Assembly (NCBI RefSeq): GCF_039541915.1
Contig: NZ_BAABHD010000083.1
Span: forward strand, 124,001 to 188,000
DNA: 64,000 bases
Origin: Nibrella saemangeumensis
Lineage (GTDB): Bacteria; Bacteroidota; Bacteroidia; Cytophagales; Spirosomataceae
Direction of reading: 5' to 3'
A program made the translations under genes and the position numbers. Shown in pieces: positions 6,672 to 14,724 of this stretch. Each line of letters begins with the position of its first letter. Position 1 is the first letter of the stretch. The notes beneath the pieces are model-generated. The model did not search any database. It worked only from the letters and a program-made list of their open reading frames with translations, and had not been told where the DNA came from.

Positions 6672-8870
6672 TTAATCCTTCGGTGGCTTGGGCGTAACTG
6701 CCGGGGCTGGTTTGGGTGTTGGTGCCGCATTCGCCTTCGGAGTAGCACGAGGCTTAGGCGATGCAGCCGGAGCTGCAACACCTGGCCGGATTGTGGTAGC
6801 CGGACCCACCGGTAGAACAGGAGCCACAGGCTGACCAGGAGCCAGCACGGCACCGGGCCTGGGTGCTACACCCGGACGGGGTACTCTGGCGGGCCGGGCA
6901 GCACGAGCCGGCGGTGGAGGCATCACACCATGAACCTCAATTTCCGGATGCCCAGGAAAGTAAGGCATGCCACGAACCAGATTTTCACTCATACGGGACA
7001 TTTTGTTGGCGTGTTCTTCCTGAAGCCTGCTAAGCCCGTCCATTTGCTTTTCTAGCTCATCCAGCGGCTGCCGAACGGAGCGGAGTTCATTTTCCATGCT
7101 TTCGATTTGCTGGTTAAGCTCCTCAATACCTTTTTCGCTTTCTTTAATCCTCAATTCACCCTCATTAATTCGCTTTTCTATATCAGCTTCGCTGAGTTTC
7201 TGTTTGGCCGTCTGGGTCTCCTGCAGCTGGCGCATGTTGCGTTCGATTTGCTGACGCCGTTGTTCGTGCAATTTTTCGCGTTTCCAGTTCAGCGTTTCCA
7301 TTTTTCGTTCAAACTCTTCTACACGGAACTGATGCTTCTCTGCTTGTAAGTTCAGGGTCCGGAGTTTGGCGTGTATCTGCTGCTCCAGCCTGGCCAAACT
7401 GTCAATTTGCCGGTTGTGCAGCTCGCGAAGTCTGTCATCAAGTGTATCGGGCGACGGGTTATAAATGGCTATATCCGGCAGCGTAGTAGTGATAGCCAGA
7501 TCAGGAGTTGGCTGGATCAGGCCAATGTCAGCCAGATGAAAGTCATCTTGCACCATGGCTACGGCTGTTACCTCCGGGTCTGCTTCCAGGGGTTGCCGGC
7601 TCATGATGACCATGCGCAGAATTTCATGGTCTTCTTTGCTGGTAACGTTTTCGAGGCCTAACGTGCCGTCAATAATCTGGTCGAGTTGCTGCTGTAATCG
7701 CTCGACACGCTTGGCGGGTAGCTTCTGACCCTGCCAGATGATGTAGTCAACTTTGCTCTGGTCAATGATGGAGAATTCAGTACGGGGCGTTTTAGTCTGA
7801 GCCGCCTTCTGTGATGGTTTCCCTGGCTCGTCTTGCTGCTGAATAGCGTATACGGATGCACTGAACAGCAGCAACGTGGCCAGCGTAAGACCGATAAGAT
7901 GACCGTTGGATACCACTGGCCTGGCGGGGACACCTAACATCCGGCGTACCCGCTCCAGCAGTTGTTTCCGGCGCGAGGCTAAGGCCAGAGCCAGGGCTGG
8001 CGTGTGGCTGAACTCTTCTACCCGTGCCAGGGCCTGTGCCAGTGCATGGGCATTTCCGCAGGCCTGTACCGCCAGATCATCGCAGCAGTTCTCCCGCTCC
8101 TCCCGCACCCGTGCCGACAGCCACCACAGCGCCGGATGAAAAAAGAATAGTACTTCTACTGCCGATTGCAGTAGGTTGACGGCATAGTCGAACCGCTTAA
8201 CATGCGCGAGCTCGTGAGCCAGTACCGCTTCCAGTTCCCGGGCCGACAATCCCGTAACTAGTCCCATTGGCAGGAGAATAACGGGTGTAAAGGCCCCGAT
8301 CACCATCGGTATCTGCACTCGTGCCGATTCAAGCAGTTGCACCCGTTGGCGTAGGTTCAGACGCTGGCTCAGACGGTTAAGGGTTGCGGTTAGTTGAGAC
8401 GAGACTGGCTGAACAGCGATGGTTTTTAGCCGTTGCACGTACACCCAGCCGCCAATCAGGCGTACCAGTAACACACCTACGCCCAGCAGCCAGCAGGTCA
8501 CAATTTCGGGCAGGTAAGTCTCCAGCAGACGCTGAAACTGAATGTGCCAGGGCAGCGCTTCGGTCAGTTGCTGCCATCGAACGGCCGACAACGCTGCTAC
8601 CTGCGTAGCTACGGCAGAGCGTGATCCTAACGTAAAGGCAGACTGAACAGGCTGGTAATACATACTAAACGTAACAACCGACGCCATTACCTGCGCCAGC
8701 AGCGTACCTACGCCAATGCCGTACCGGAGGTAGCTGGCTCTACGGCGCAGCAGGTACATGGCAATAGCGGCCGGAAGTACCAGTGCAAAACCCTGCCATA
8801 GGGCGTGAAGGAGTGTCCAGCCCAGGGCGACCACCACCGGCTCAGACAAAAAGGTTACCATCGGTTTCAT
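6672..8870 (-). CDS. M56 (BlaR1/MecR1-like) membrane metallopeptidase with coiled-coil tail
   Basis: 732-residue membrane protease that probably senses an envelope signal and inactivates the BlaI-type repressor encoded just upstream. The N-terminal part has four hydrophobic segments (about 10-40, 50-72, 122-147, 187-205) before the zinc motif HELAHVKRFDY at 219, with further acidic and Cys residues in REERENCCDDLAV near 257-266. In BlaR1 the outer part is a penicillin-binding sensor; here it is replaced by a long charged coiled coil (about 500-640, rich in Glu, Gln, Arg) and a Pro/Ala tail (about 665-732). The ligand is therefore unlikely to be bound by a BlaR1-type sensor domain. The start overlaps the repressor stop by 4 bases, so the two genes are co-translated. 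Confidence 0.85.
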   Translation of the reverse strand: MKPMVTFLSEPVVVALGWTLLHALWQGFALVLPAAIAMYLLRRRASYLRYGIGVGTLLAQVMASVVTFSMYYQPVQSAFTLGSRSAVATQVAALSAVRWQQLTEALPWHIQFQRLLETYLPEIVTCWLLGVGVLLVRLIGGWVYVQRLKTIAVQPVSSQLTATLNRLSQRLNLRQRVQLLESARVQIPMVIGAFTPVILLPMGLVTGLSARELEAVLAHELAHVKRFDYAVNLLQSAVEVLFFFHPALWWLSARVREERENCCDDLAVQACGNAHALAQALARVEEFSHTPALALALASRRKQLLERVRRMLGVPARPVVSNGHLIGLTLATLLLFSASVYAIQQQDEPGKPSQKAAQTKTPRTEFSIIDQSKVDYIIWQGQKLPAKRVERLQQQLDQIIDGTLGLENVTSKEDHEILRMVIMSRQPLEADPEVTAVAMVQDDFHLADIGLIQPTPDLAITTTLPDIAIYNPSPDTLDDRLRELHNRQIDSLARLEQQIHAKLRTLNLQAEKHQFRVEEFERKMETLNWKREKLHEQRRQQIERNMRQLQETQTAKQKLSEADIEKRINEGELRIKESEKGIEELNQQIESMENELRSVRQPLDELEKQMDGLSRLQEEHANKMSRMSENLVRGMPYFPGHPEIEVHGVMPPPPARAARPARVPRPGVAPRPGAVLAPGQPVAPVLPVGPATTIRPGVAAPAASPKPRATPKANAAPTPKPAPAVTPKPPKD

Positions 8871-9235
8871 GCGTCAGGGTTGATTTGATTGAGTAACTGC
8901 CGGATTTCGTCTAGTTCTTCGCGGGAGGCTTTGCCTTGCCCCAACGCCTGCATTACCAGTTTGGAGGCCGAACCACGGAAGGCTGTATCTACCAGGCGGC
9001 CAACCAGCGTTCGCTGAATGTCTTCTTCGGTAAGGTTGGCGGAGTAGGTGTGCGAACGGCTATCTTCCATACGATCCAGCAGTCCCTTCTCGTGCATGAT
9101 TTGCATAAGTTTTAGGGCAGTAGTGTAGCCAATTTCCCGGTTTTGAGTCAATTCCTCGTGTACCTGTCTGACGGTGCAGGGGCCTTTCTGCCAAAGCACC
9201 TGCAGGATCTCTAATTCTGCGTCTGTCGGCTTCAT
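8867..9235 (-). CDS. BlaI/MecI/CopY family repressor
   Basis: 122-residue winged-helix repressor: MKPTDAELEILQVLW-KGPCTVRQVHEEL-GYTTALKLMQIMHEKGLL is the DNA-binding domain, followed by a dimerisation tail of acidic helices. Known family members bind dyads as dimers and are cleaved through the partner M56 protease. Here two identical-consensus dyads (TACGAA-N4-TTCGTA) flank the -7 element of its own promoter, strong evidence for autorepression of the repressor-protease operon. Other targets would carry the same dyad; I saw no third copy at the promoters examined in this window. Confidence 0.9.
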   Translation of the reverse strand: MKPTDAELEILQVLWQKGPCTVRQVHEELTQNREIGYTTALKLMQIMHEKGLLDRMEDSRSHTYSANLTEEDIQRTLVGRLVDTAFRGSASKLVMQALGQGKASREELDEIRQLLNQINPDA

Positions 9236-9241
9236 GATTAT

Positions 9242-9259
9242 CTACGAACGATTTCGTAG
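9242..9259. promoter_or_regulatory. Proximal BlaI-type operator dyad
   Basis: CTACGAA-CGAT-TTCGTAG is a perfect 7-4-7 inverted repeat directly downstream of the -7 element, covering the likely transcription start of the repressor operon. Confidence 0.75.
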
Positions 9260-9290
9260 TAAACATATACGAAGCTTTTCGTAATAGCAA
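9260..9290 (-). promoter_or_regulatory. Promoter of the BlaI-M56 operon
   Basis: On the minus strand TTG (9290-9288), a 20-base spacer and TATGTTTA (9267-9260) form a Bacteroidota promoter 25 bases upstream of the repressor ATG. Operator dyads occupy the spacer next to the -7 element and the transcription start region. Confidence 0.7.
9268..9283. promoter_or_regulatory. Distal BlaI-type operator dyad
   Basis: TACGAA-GCTT-TTCGTA is a perfect 6-4-6 inverted repeat with the same half-sites as the proximal dyad, 25 bases centre to centre. It lies within the promoter spacer. Confidence 0.75.
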
Positions 9291-9496
9291 GCAGGTAGCA
9301 AGTTTTTTAACAAAAATTATGAGGATTGGCATTGGGTCGTTCAGACAGTATACGATCAGGACAATAGCAGTGGCTTTTCAGCCAACCAGTTGGCGTCTGC
9401 TAAAAAGTTGCCTATTGTTCTTGCGCAGGGCTCGAACAAAAGGTTTATACGGTAGCTTATTATTGCATAATTTGCACACTCGAACTTTTAGTACCA

Positions 9497-11233
9497 ATGA
9501 CCGCAGAAAGTCAGCTTCAGATTCCCACCCGCCCGGCCCGTCGGTTTATCGGCGAAGAGTTAGACCTTAAAAGCTGGGATGATGTAAAACCATTTTACGA
9601 TAGCCTGCTGAACCGTTCCATCCAGAATGCCAGCGAACTCCGGCAATGGTTTGCCGATCGTAGCGAACTGGAATCGTACCTGTCCGAAAACTTTGCCTGG
9701 CGCTATATTCGGATGACCTGTGATACCGCCAACGAAGAGCTGGTGAACCGCCTGAACTTTTTCATTGCCGAAATACAGCCGCAGATGACAGCCTATGGTA
9801 ATGAATTGGACAAAAAAGCCGTTGAGAGCCCATACCTGACCGACTTATCCGACCAGGGCTTTGCGGTTACCGTCCGGGGTATGAAGAAAGCCATTGAAAT
9901 CTTCCGCGAAGAAAACATCCCCTTGCAGTCGGAGATGCAGATGGAAGAGCGGAAGTACGGGGCGATAACCGGGGCTATGACGGTTGAGATTAATGGTGAA
10001 GAGATGACGCTCCAGAAAGCGTCGGATTTGCTTCAGTCTACCGACCGGGTCGCACGGGAAGAGGCCTGGCGTAAGATACAGGACCGCCGGTACCTGGATC
10101 ACGAAACGCTGGATAATCTGTTCAACAGGCTGCGTGACCTGCGGCATCAGATGGCAGCCAACGCTGGTTTTGCCAATTTTCGCGACTATATGTTTGCCGC
10201 TCTTGGCCGCTTCGACTACACGCCCGACGATTGCTTTTCGTTTCATCAGTCGGTATCGGAGGCCGTGGTGCCGCTGCTGGACCAATTAGCTGAAGAGCGG
10301 AAGCAGAAACTGGCGGTCGATACCCTGCGGCCTTGGGATACCCGCGTAGATCCGGAAGGACGCCCACCCCTGAAGCCTTTTGCCTCGGGCGAAGACCTGC
10401 TTAATAAGACCATCAGCTGCTTTGACCGGCTCGATCCGCAACTGGGTACTTACCTGCGCATCATGAAGGCCATGGGCCACCTGGACCTGGAATCCCGCAA
10501 AGGGAAGGCACCCGGCGGCTACAATTATCCGCTGGAAGAAATTGGCGTACCGTTTATCTTTATGAACGCTACCTCAAGCCTGCGTGACCTGGTGACAATG
10601 GTACACGAGGGAGGGCATGCGGTCCACTCATTTCTGACGCGGGAGCTACCGCTGAAGTCGTTCCGGAACCCGCCGATGGAAGTAGCCGAACTGGCTTCCA
10701 TGTCGATGGAGTTGTTAACAATGGATCACTGGGATGTTTTCTTTAATGACCCTGAGGAACTCCGGCGGGCTAAGCTTCAGCACCTGGAGTCGATTATTGA
10801 AACCTTACCCTGGGTAGCAACCATTGACAAGTTTCAGCACTGGATTTACGAGAACCCAACTCATTCCATAGCTGACCGACGGGAGAACTGGGTTCGTATT
10901 TACGACCAGTTTACCGACCAGATAGTTGACTGGAGTGGGCTGGAGCCGTATAAAGAGTACCTTTGGCAGCGGCAACTGCATCTTTACGAAGTACCGTTTT
11001 ATTATATTGAGTATGGTATTGCCCAGTTAGGGGCGCTAGGTATCTGGCTCAATTACCGCCAGAACCCGGAAAAAGGGCTACAGGGTTATAAAAATGCATT
11101 GGCGTTAGGCTATATGGCTCCAATCCGTGACATTTACCGGGTTGCCGACGTGCCTTTCGACTTCTCCAGAGAACATATTAGTTCGCTGATGAATTTTGTA
11201 TGGGAGGAGATTTCGCGATTGAAGCAGGGGTAG
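9497..11233 (+). CDS. pepF: M3 family oligoendopeptidase F-like
   Basis: Cytoplasmic zinc oligopeptidase of 578 residues that would trim short peptides. The zinc motif HEGGHAVHSF lies near residue 373, followed by PPMEVAELASMSMELL, which supplies the third ligand (Glu). The N-terminal half is helical, typical of M3B oligoendopeptidase F. No signal peptide is seen. I chose the ATG at 9497, after the likely -7-like TAATTTG about 35 bases upstream. The following small lipoprotein gene has its own -7-like element, so this gene is probably monocistronic. Confidence 0.9.
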   Translation: MTAESQLQIPTRPARRFIGEELDLKSWDDVKPFYDSLLNRSIQNASELRQWFADRSELESYLSENFAWRYIRMTCDTANEELVNRLNFFIAEIQPQMTAYGNELDKKAVESPYLTDLSDQGFAVTVRGMKKAIEIFREENIPLQSEMQMEERKYGAITGAMTVEINGEEMTLQKASDLLQSTDRVAREEAWRKIQDRRYLDHETLDNLFNRLRDLRHQMAANAGFANFRDYMFAALGRFDYTPDDCFSFHQSVSEAVVPLLDQLAEERKQKLAVDTLRPWDTRVDPEGRPPLKPFASGEDLLNKTISCFDRLDPQLGTYLRIMKAMGHLDLESRKGKAPGGYNYPLEEIGVPFIFMNATSSLRDLVTMVHEGGHAVHSFLTRELPLKSFRNPPMEVAELASMSMELLTMDHWDVFFNDPEELRRAKLQHLESIIETLPWVATIDKFQHWIYENPTHSIADRRENWVRIYDQFTDQIVDWSGLEPYKEYLWQRQLHLYEVPFYYIEYGIAQLGALGIWLNYRQNPEKGLQGYKNALALGYMAPIRDIYRVADVPFDFSREHISSLMNFVWEEISRLKQG

Positions 11234-11313
11234 CTGCAAGATTATTAAAATTCCTGTTCCGAATTAGCCGCCAACGCTGTAAATTTGCGGAATCAATTCG
11301 TAACCAATCTTCT

Positions 11314-11565
11314 ATGAAAAGCGTACTGAGCAAAGGTGCAGCTGTGGTAGCATTGCTGTCGCTGGCATCTTGTGACTATCAGAAATATAATACCATTCGC
11401 CAGAAAGATGTTCGTCGGGGTGATTCCTATATCTATGGTGTTCACCCGGATTCGGCGGCTGTTCAGTCAAAATATAAGTATACGCCCCGTCCGGAAGTGG
11501 AAGCCCGTACCCAGAAAATTCGCGAAAAGCTCTTCGGGACCGGCACCATTGGTGAAGGCGCATAA
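11314..11565 (+). CDS. Small lipoprotein of unknown function
   Basis: 83 residues starting MKSVLSKGAAVVALLSLASC, a lipoprotein signal with lipobox LASC; the mature protein would start CDYQKYNTIRQKD. The rest is hydrophilic (RRGDSYIYGVHPDSAAVQSKYKY) with no domain I recognise. The frame is open upstream to 11200, inside the end of pepF, but the ATG at 11314 fits the signal peptide and follows a TAAATTTG element at 11280-11287. A convincing terminator follows. Probably an anchored envelope protein. Confidence 0.75.
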   Translation: MKSVLSKGAAVVALLSLASCDYQKYNTIRQKDVRRGDSYIYGVHPDSAAVQSKYKYTPRPEVEARTQKIREKLFGTGTIGEGA

Positions 11566-11589
11566 ACGTTTACCAGTTGCATATTCCTA

Positions 11590-11629
11590 AGCGATAAGCC
11601 GCGTCAGCAGACCGGTTCATCGCTTTTTT
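11590..11629 (+). terminator. Rho-independent terminator
   Basis: AGCGATAAGCCG pairs with CGGTTCATCGCT (one mismatch, one G-T pair) across CGTCAGCAGAC, followed by TTTTT. It terminates the small lipoprotein gene. Confidence 0.75.
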
Positions 11630-11660
11630 ATTTATTGACTTTTTAGGGAAAGGTTCTTCT

Positions 11661-11721
11661 GAATAGAACTTTTTTACGTTACTTTGCCCATCTATAATAC
11701 CATATAGAATAGAACTTTTTT
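11661..11721. repeat. Direct repeat pair upstream of the glycan cluster
   Basis: GAATAGAACTTTTTT occurs at 11661-11675 and again at 11707-11721, 46 bases apart. TTCTTCTG also occurs twice nearby, in a different order relative to each copy. A -7-like TTACTTTG lies between them, so this may be regulatory. Confidence 0.5.
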
Positions 11722-11754
11722 TATAATTCTTCTGCGGAAAGTAATAGACGCTAT

Positions 11755-12828
11755 ATGAACGTTGCATTGGTTACCGGCTCCGCCGGCCTGATAGGAAGTG
11801 AAACCGTAGCCTTTTTCTCAGAGAAGTTTGATGTGATTGTTGGCATCGACAACAATATGCGGCAATATTTCTTCGGGGCCGACGGCTCCACCGACTGGAA
11901 CCGCAATCGACTGGCCGATACCTATGCCAATTACCGGCACTATACAGCCGATATCCGGAAAGTTGAGGAACTGGACGTAATTTTCAAAGAGTACGGCACC
12001 GACATTAAGGCCATTGTGCACACGGCCGCCCAACCCAGCCACGACTGGGCTGCCCGTGAGCCCTTTACCGATTTTGCCGTTAATGCCAATGGTACCCTGA
12101 ACCTGCTGGAGATGACTCGCCAGCACTGTCCCGATGCCGTTTTTATCTTTACCTCTACTAACAAAGTATACGGCGATAATCCTAACTTTCTGCCCCTGGT
12201 TGAGACCGAAACCCGTTGGGAAATCGATCAGAACCATCCGTACTTTGAGAATGGTATCGATGAGCACATGAGCCTGGATCACACCAAGCATTCCCTGTTC
12301 GGGGCTTCCAAAGTGGCTGCCGATATTCTGGTGCAGGAATATGGCCGGTATTTTGGCATGAAAACGGGCGTGTTCCGGGGCGGTTGCCTGACCGGGCCCA
12401 ACCATTCCGGTGCTCAGTTGCACGGATTTCTGTCGTACCTGATGAAGTGTGCCATTACCGGTAATCACTACACCATTTTTGGCTATAAGGGCAAGCAGGT
12501 GCGGGATAATATTCACAGCTGGGATCTGGTGAACATGTTCTGGCATTTCTACCAGAATCCGCGGGCTGGCGAAGTCTACAACGCCGGCGGTGGCCGATTT
12601 GCCAACTGTTCTATGCTGGAGGCCATTGTCCTTTGCGAGGAAATTACCGGTAATAAAATGAATTACAGCTACTCGGAAACCAACCGGATTGGTGACCATA
12701 TCTGGTACATTTCCGATCTGAGTAAATTCAAGAGCCACTATCCGACCTGGAACTGGACGTATGATCTGCAACAGACTCTGGCGCAGATCCACGACAGCAT
12801 GGCCCAGCGGTTGGCGGTGGCTAAGTAA
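11755..12828 (+). CDS. NAD-dependent sugar epimerase, CDP-paratose 2-epimerase-like
   Basis: Extended short-chain dehydrogenase/reductase of 357 residues that would act on a nucleotide sugar. The Rossmann motif is GSAGLIG (G8, G11, G14), followed by TAAQPSHDWA and TSTNKVYGD. The pattern around it (NNMRQYFFGADGSTDWN, KHSLFGASKVAAD, RGGCLTGPNHSG, GKQVRDNIHS) is that of the CDP-paratose/CDP-tyvelose 2-epimerase-like group. The usual YxxxK is FGASK here (F182, K186). It heads a co-directional glycan cluster, although a terminator-like hairpin follows it. The exact sugar is unknown. Confidence 0.82.
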   Translation: MNVALVTGSAGLIGSETVAFFSEKFDVIVGIDNNMRQYFFGADGSTDWNRNRLADTYANYRHYTADIRKVEELDVIFKEYGTDIKAIVHTAAQPSHDWAAREPFTDFAVNANGTLNLLEMTRQHCPDAVFIFTSTNKVYGDNPNFLPLVETETRWEIDQNHPYFENGIDEHMSLDHTKHSLFGASKVAADILVQEYGRYFGMKTGVFRGGCLTGPNHSGAQLHGFLSYLMKCAITGNHYTIFGYKGKQVRDNIHSWDLVNMFWHFYQNPRAGEVYNAGGGRFANCSMLEAIVLCEEITGNKMNYSYSETNRIGDHIWYISDLSKFKSHYPTWNWTYDLQQTLAQIHDSMAQRLAVAK

Positions 12829-12849
12829 AAAGATACACCTGATACGATA

Positions 12850-12878
12850 ATGTCAGTCTTGCGGGGCTGGCATTTTTT
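12850..12878 (+). terminator. Rho-independent terminator after the epimerase gene
   Basis: ATGTCAGTC pairs with GGCTGGCAT (two G-T pairs) around TTGCGG, followed by a T run. It ends 2 bases before the next gene's start, so it might act as an attenuator rather than a full stop. Confidence 0.65.
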
Positions 12879-12880
12879 AT

Positions 12881-14620
12881 GTGAAGGTTATGCCTAGTTT
12901 CGATACATCTCCTGTTTTATACTGGATTCCGGTCTACCTGTTGTGCTGGGGATTGTTGTGGCTGGCTATCCGTGATGAGTCTTCTGCCGATTCCCGCGAT
13001 GGTAAGGTCCGCCGGGCCGGTCGTTGTTTTGTGCCGGCTGCGCTGGTCCTCCTTTTTCTGCTCCGACTGCCCAGCATCGTATACAATCAGGAGATTAACC
13101 CCGATGAGAGTCAGATTATTACCCAGGCCATGACGCTTCGTCAGGACCCGGTGTACTTTCGGTCTGTTGATGGTACAACTGGTGGGCCACTGGACAGTTA
13201 TTTTCTGATTCTACCGTCGTTTCTTGGTTTCCCTTTCGATTACATCACCGCCCACCTGACGGCGTATGGGCTGGTGGCGGTAAGCCTGTGGCTGCTGTTC
13301 CGAACGGCGCAGGTATGGTTTGGCACCCGGGCGGCCCGGCTGGCGCTGCTCCCCCTGGTGTTGTTGCTGGGCCTCACCCGGAACGGCGATTTTATCCATT
13401 ACAGTAGTGAACTGGTGCCGGTTGCCCTGCTCAGCTGGGGGTATTACCTGTATGCACGTCACCTCAACAACAGTGTACCCTCTGTACGCCATATCGCGCT
13501 GATTGGCTTGCTGATGGGTATGGTACCATTTGGGAAGCTACAAGGCACTCCGCTGGCGGCCGTGGTGGGGTTGTTTGTTGCATTGGATGTACTGTTTCGT
13601 CAGCGGCTTACCGCATCCGACAAAATCAGGCGGTTGGGCGCGCTGGGGGCAGGAGGGCTTGCTTTTCCGGCACTGGCGGTGCTGCTGGCCTGGCTCGGCG
13701 GGGTGTACGATGATTTCGTTACATTTTATATCGTAGGTAATGTTCAATATGCCGGAGAATACCGGCTGGTTGAGAACCTGCTGAGGTTGCCCTATTTCTT
13801 CCGAAAAGGTACCGAGTTTGACTGGCTGGTTAAGCTCACAATTGGTGTTTGGCTGGTTGCCTTGGTAGTAGGGTTACTGCGGGGATTCCGCCGGGGCAGG
13901 CTGCCCTGGATGGTAGTGGGCTTTTTAGCTACATTGTTGCCAGTTACATTGTATGCCATTACCCGGACTGGGTCGGAGTATGTTCATTACCTCTTTTTTC
14001 TGATGGGTCCCCTCATGCTCTGGCTGGCCTATGGCTGGTCGGTTATTCTGGCCTCTCTGCAGCAGACACGCGGGGTAGTAGCTATAGGGGGCCTGGTCAG
14101 TGCCGTTTTCCTGGGGATGTTTGCCGTTGACGCCTGGCAGCTTTACCAACAGGGAATGCCCTTGAACCCGTACCCGTCTAACCGCCAGGAGGGCTGGCGC
14201 CTGCAGCAGACGCCAGTATCGACAGTCATTACCAAATACGCAGACCCGGGCGAAAAGTTGGCGGTGTGGGGCTGGCGCTGTGATTATTATGTGCAGGCGC
14301 AAATGCCCCAGGGGGTTGCCGAAAATCATACCATCCGGAGTGTTTTTGATAATCCGCTGAAAGAGGCTTATCAGCGCCGGTATTACCGGAACATGACCCA
14401 ATCGCTGCCACCGGTTTTTGTCGATGCCGTGGGGAGTCAGAACTTATGGATGACCGATCGGGCCACCCAGGGCCACGAATCGTATCCTCCGCTGGGGGAG
14501 TTTATCAAAACGCATTACCGCTACGTGGGCTTGGTTAACGATACCCGGATCTACGTTCGTGTTGATCGGGTGGCCCGGTATGACCAGACCCTGAAGCCCA
14601 TGGCCAACCTTATTGAGTAA
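12881..14620 (+). CDS. GT-C fold (GT39-like) membrane glycosyltransferase
   Basis: Integral membrane protein of 579 residues with about ten or more hydrophobic helices. An acidic motif in the first outer loop (NQEINPDESQI, near 70) is typical of GT-C transferases that use polyprenyl-phosphate-linked sugars. The C-terminal part (about 430-579) is soluble. The start is a GTG at 12881; an ATG three codons later (12890) is an alternative. A donor of the required type could be made by the dolichyl-phosphate-mannose-synthase-like enzyme at 17690. The acceptor is unknown. Confidence 0.75.
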   Translation: MKVMPSFDTSPVLYWIPVYLLCWGLLWLAIRDESSADSRDGKVRRAGRCFVPAALVLLFLLRLPSIVYNQEINPDESQIITQAMTLRQDPVYFRSVDGTTGGPLDSYFLILPSFLGFPFDYITAHLTAYGLVAVSLWLLFRTAQVWFGTRAARLALLPLVLLLGLTRNGDFIHYSSELVPVALLSWGYYLYARHLNNSVPSVRHIALIGLLMGMVPFGKLQGTPLAAVVGLFVALDVLFRQRLTASDKIRRLGALGAGGLAFPALAVLLAWLGGVYDDFVTFYIVGNVQYAGEYRLVENLLRLPYFFRKGTEFDWLVKLTIGVWLVALVVGLLRGFRRGRLPWMVVGFLATLLPVTLYAITRTGSEYVHYLFFLMGPLMLWLAYGWSVILASLQQTRGVVAIGGLVSAVFLGMFAVDAWQLYQQGMPLNPYPSNRQEGWRLQQTPVSTVITKYADPGEKLAVWGWRCDYYVQAQMPQGVAENHTIRSVFDNPLKEAYQRRYYRNMTQSLPPVFVDAVGSQNLWMTDRATQGHESYPPLGEFIKTHYRYVGLVNDTRIYVRVDRVARYDQTLKPMANLIE

Positions 14621-14647
14621 AAACAGGCGCATGGCTGATTGTTGTCA

Positions 14648-14699
14648 TTGGCCTGACAGATTAAAACGTTTCAGATTTGTAACCCGGTGCCGGGGTTAC
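14648..14699 (+). promoter_or_regulatory. Probable promoter and leader hairpin of the beta-propeller gene
   Basis: TTG (14648-14650), a 21-base spacer and CAGATTTG (14672-14679) resemble the Bacteroidota promoter. GTAACCC...GGGTTAC (14679-14699) would form a 7-bp hairpin at the 5' end of the transcript. Confidence 0.4.
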
Positions 14700-14724
14700 C
14701 CCGCACCCAACTTCTTAATTAGAC

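Noticed and set aside
6672..9235. A beta-lactam resistance operon (blaR1-blaI)
   Set aside because: No beta-lactamase is nearby and the M56 protein lacks the penicillin-binding sensor.
9319..9570. Plus-strand frame of 83 codons before pepF
   Set aside because: Arg/Ser-rich, no domain, overlaps the start of pepF in another frame and has no promoter fit.
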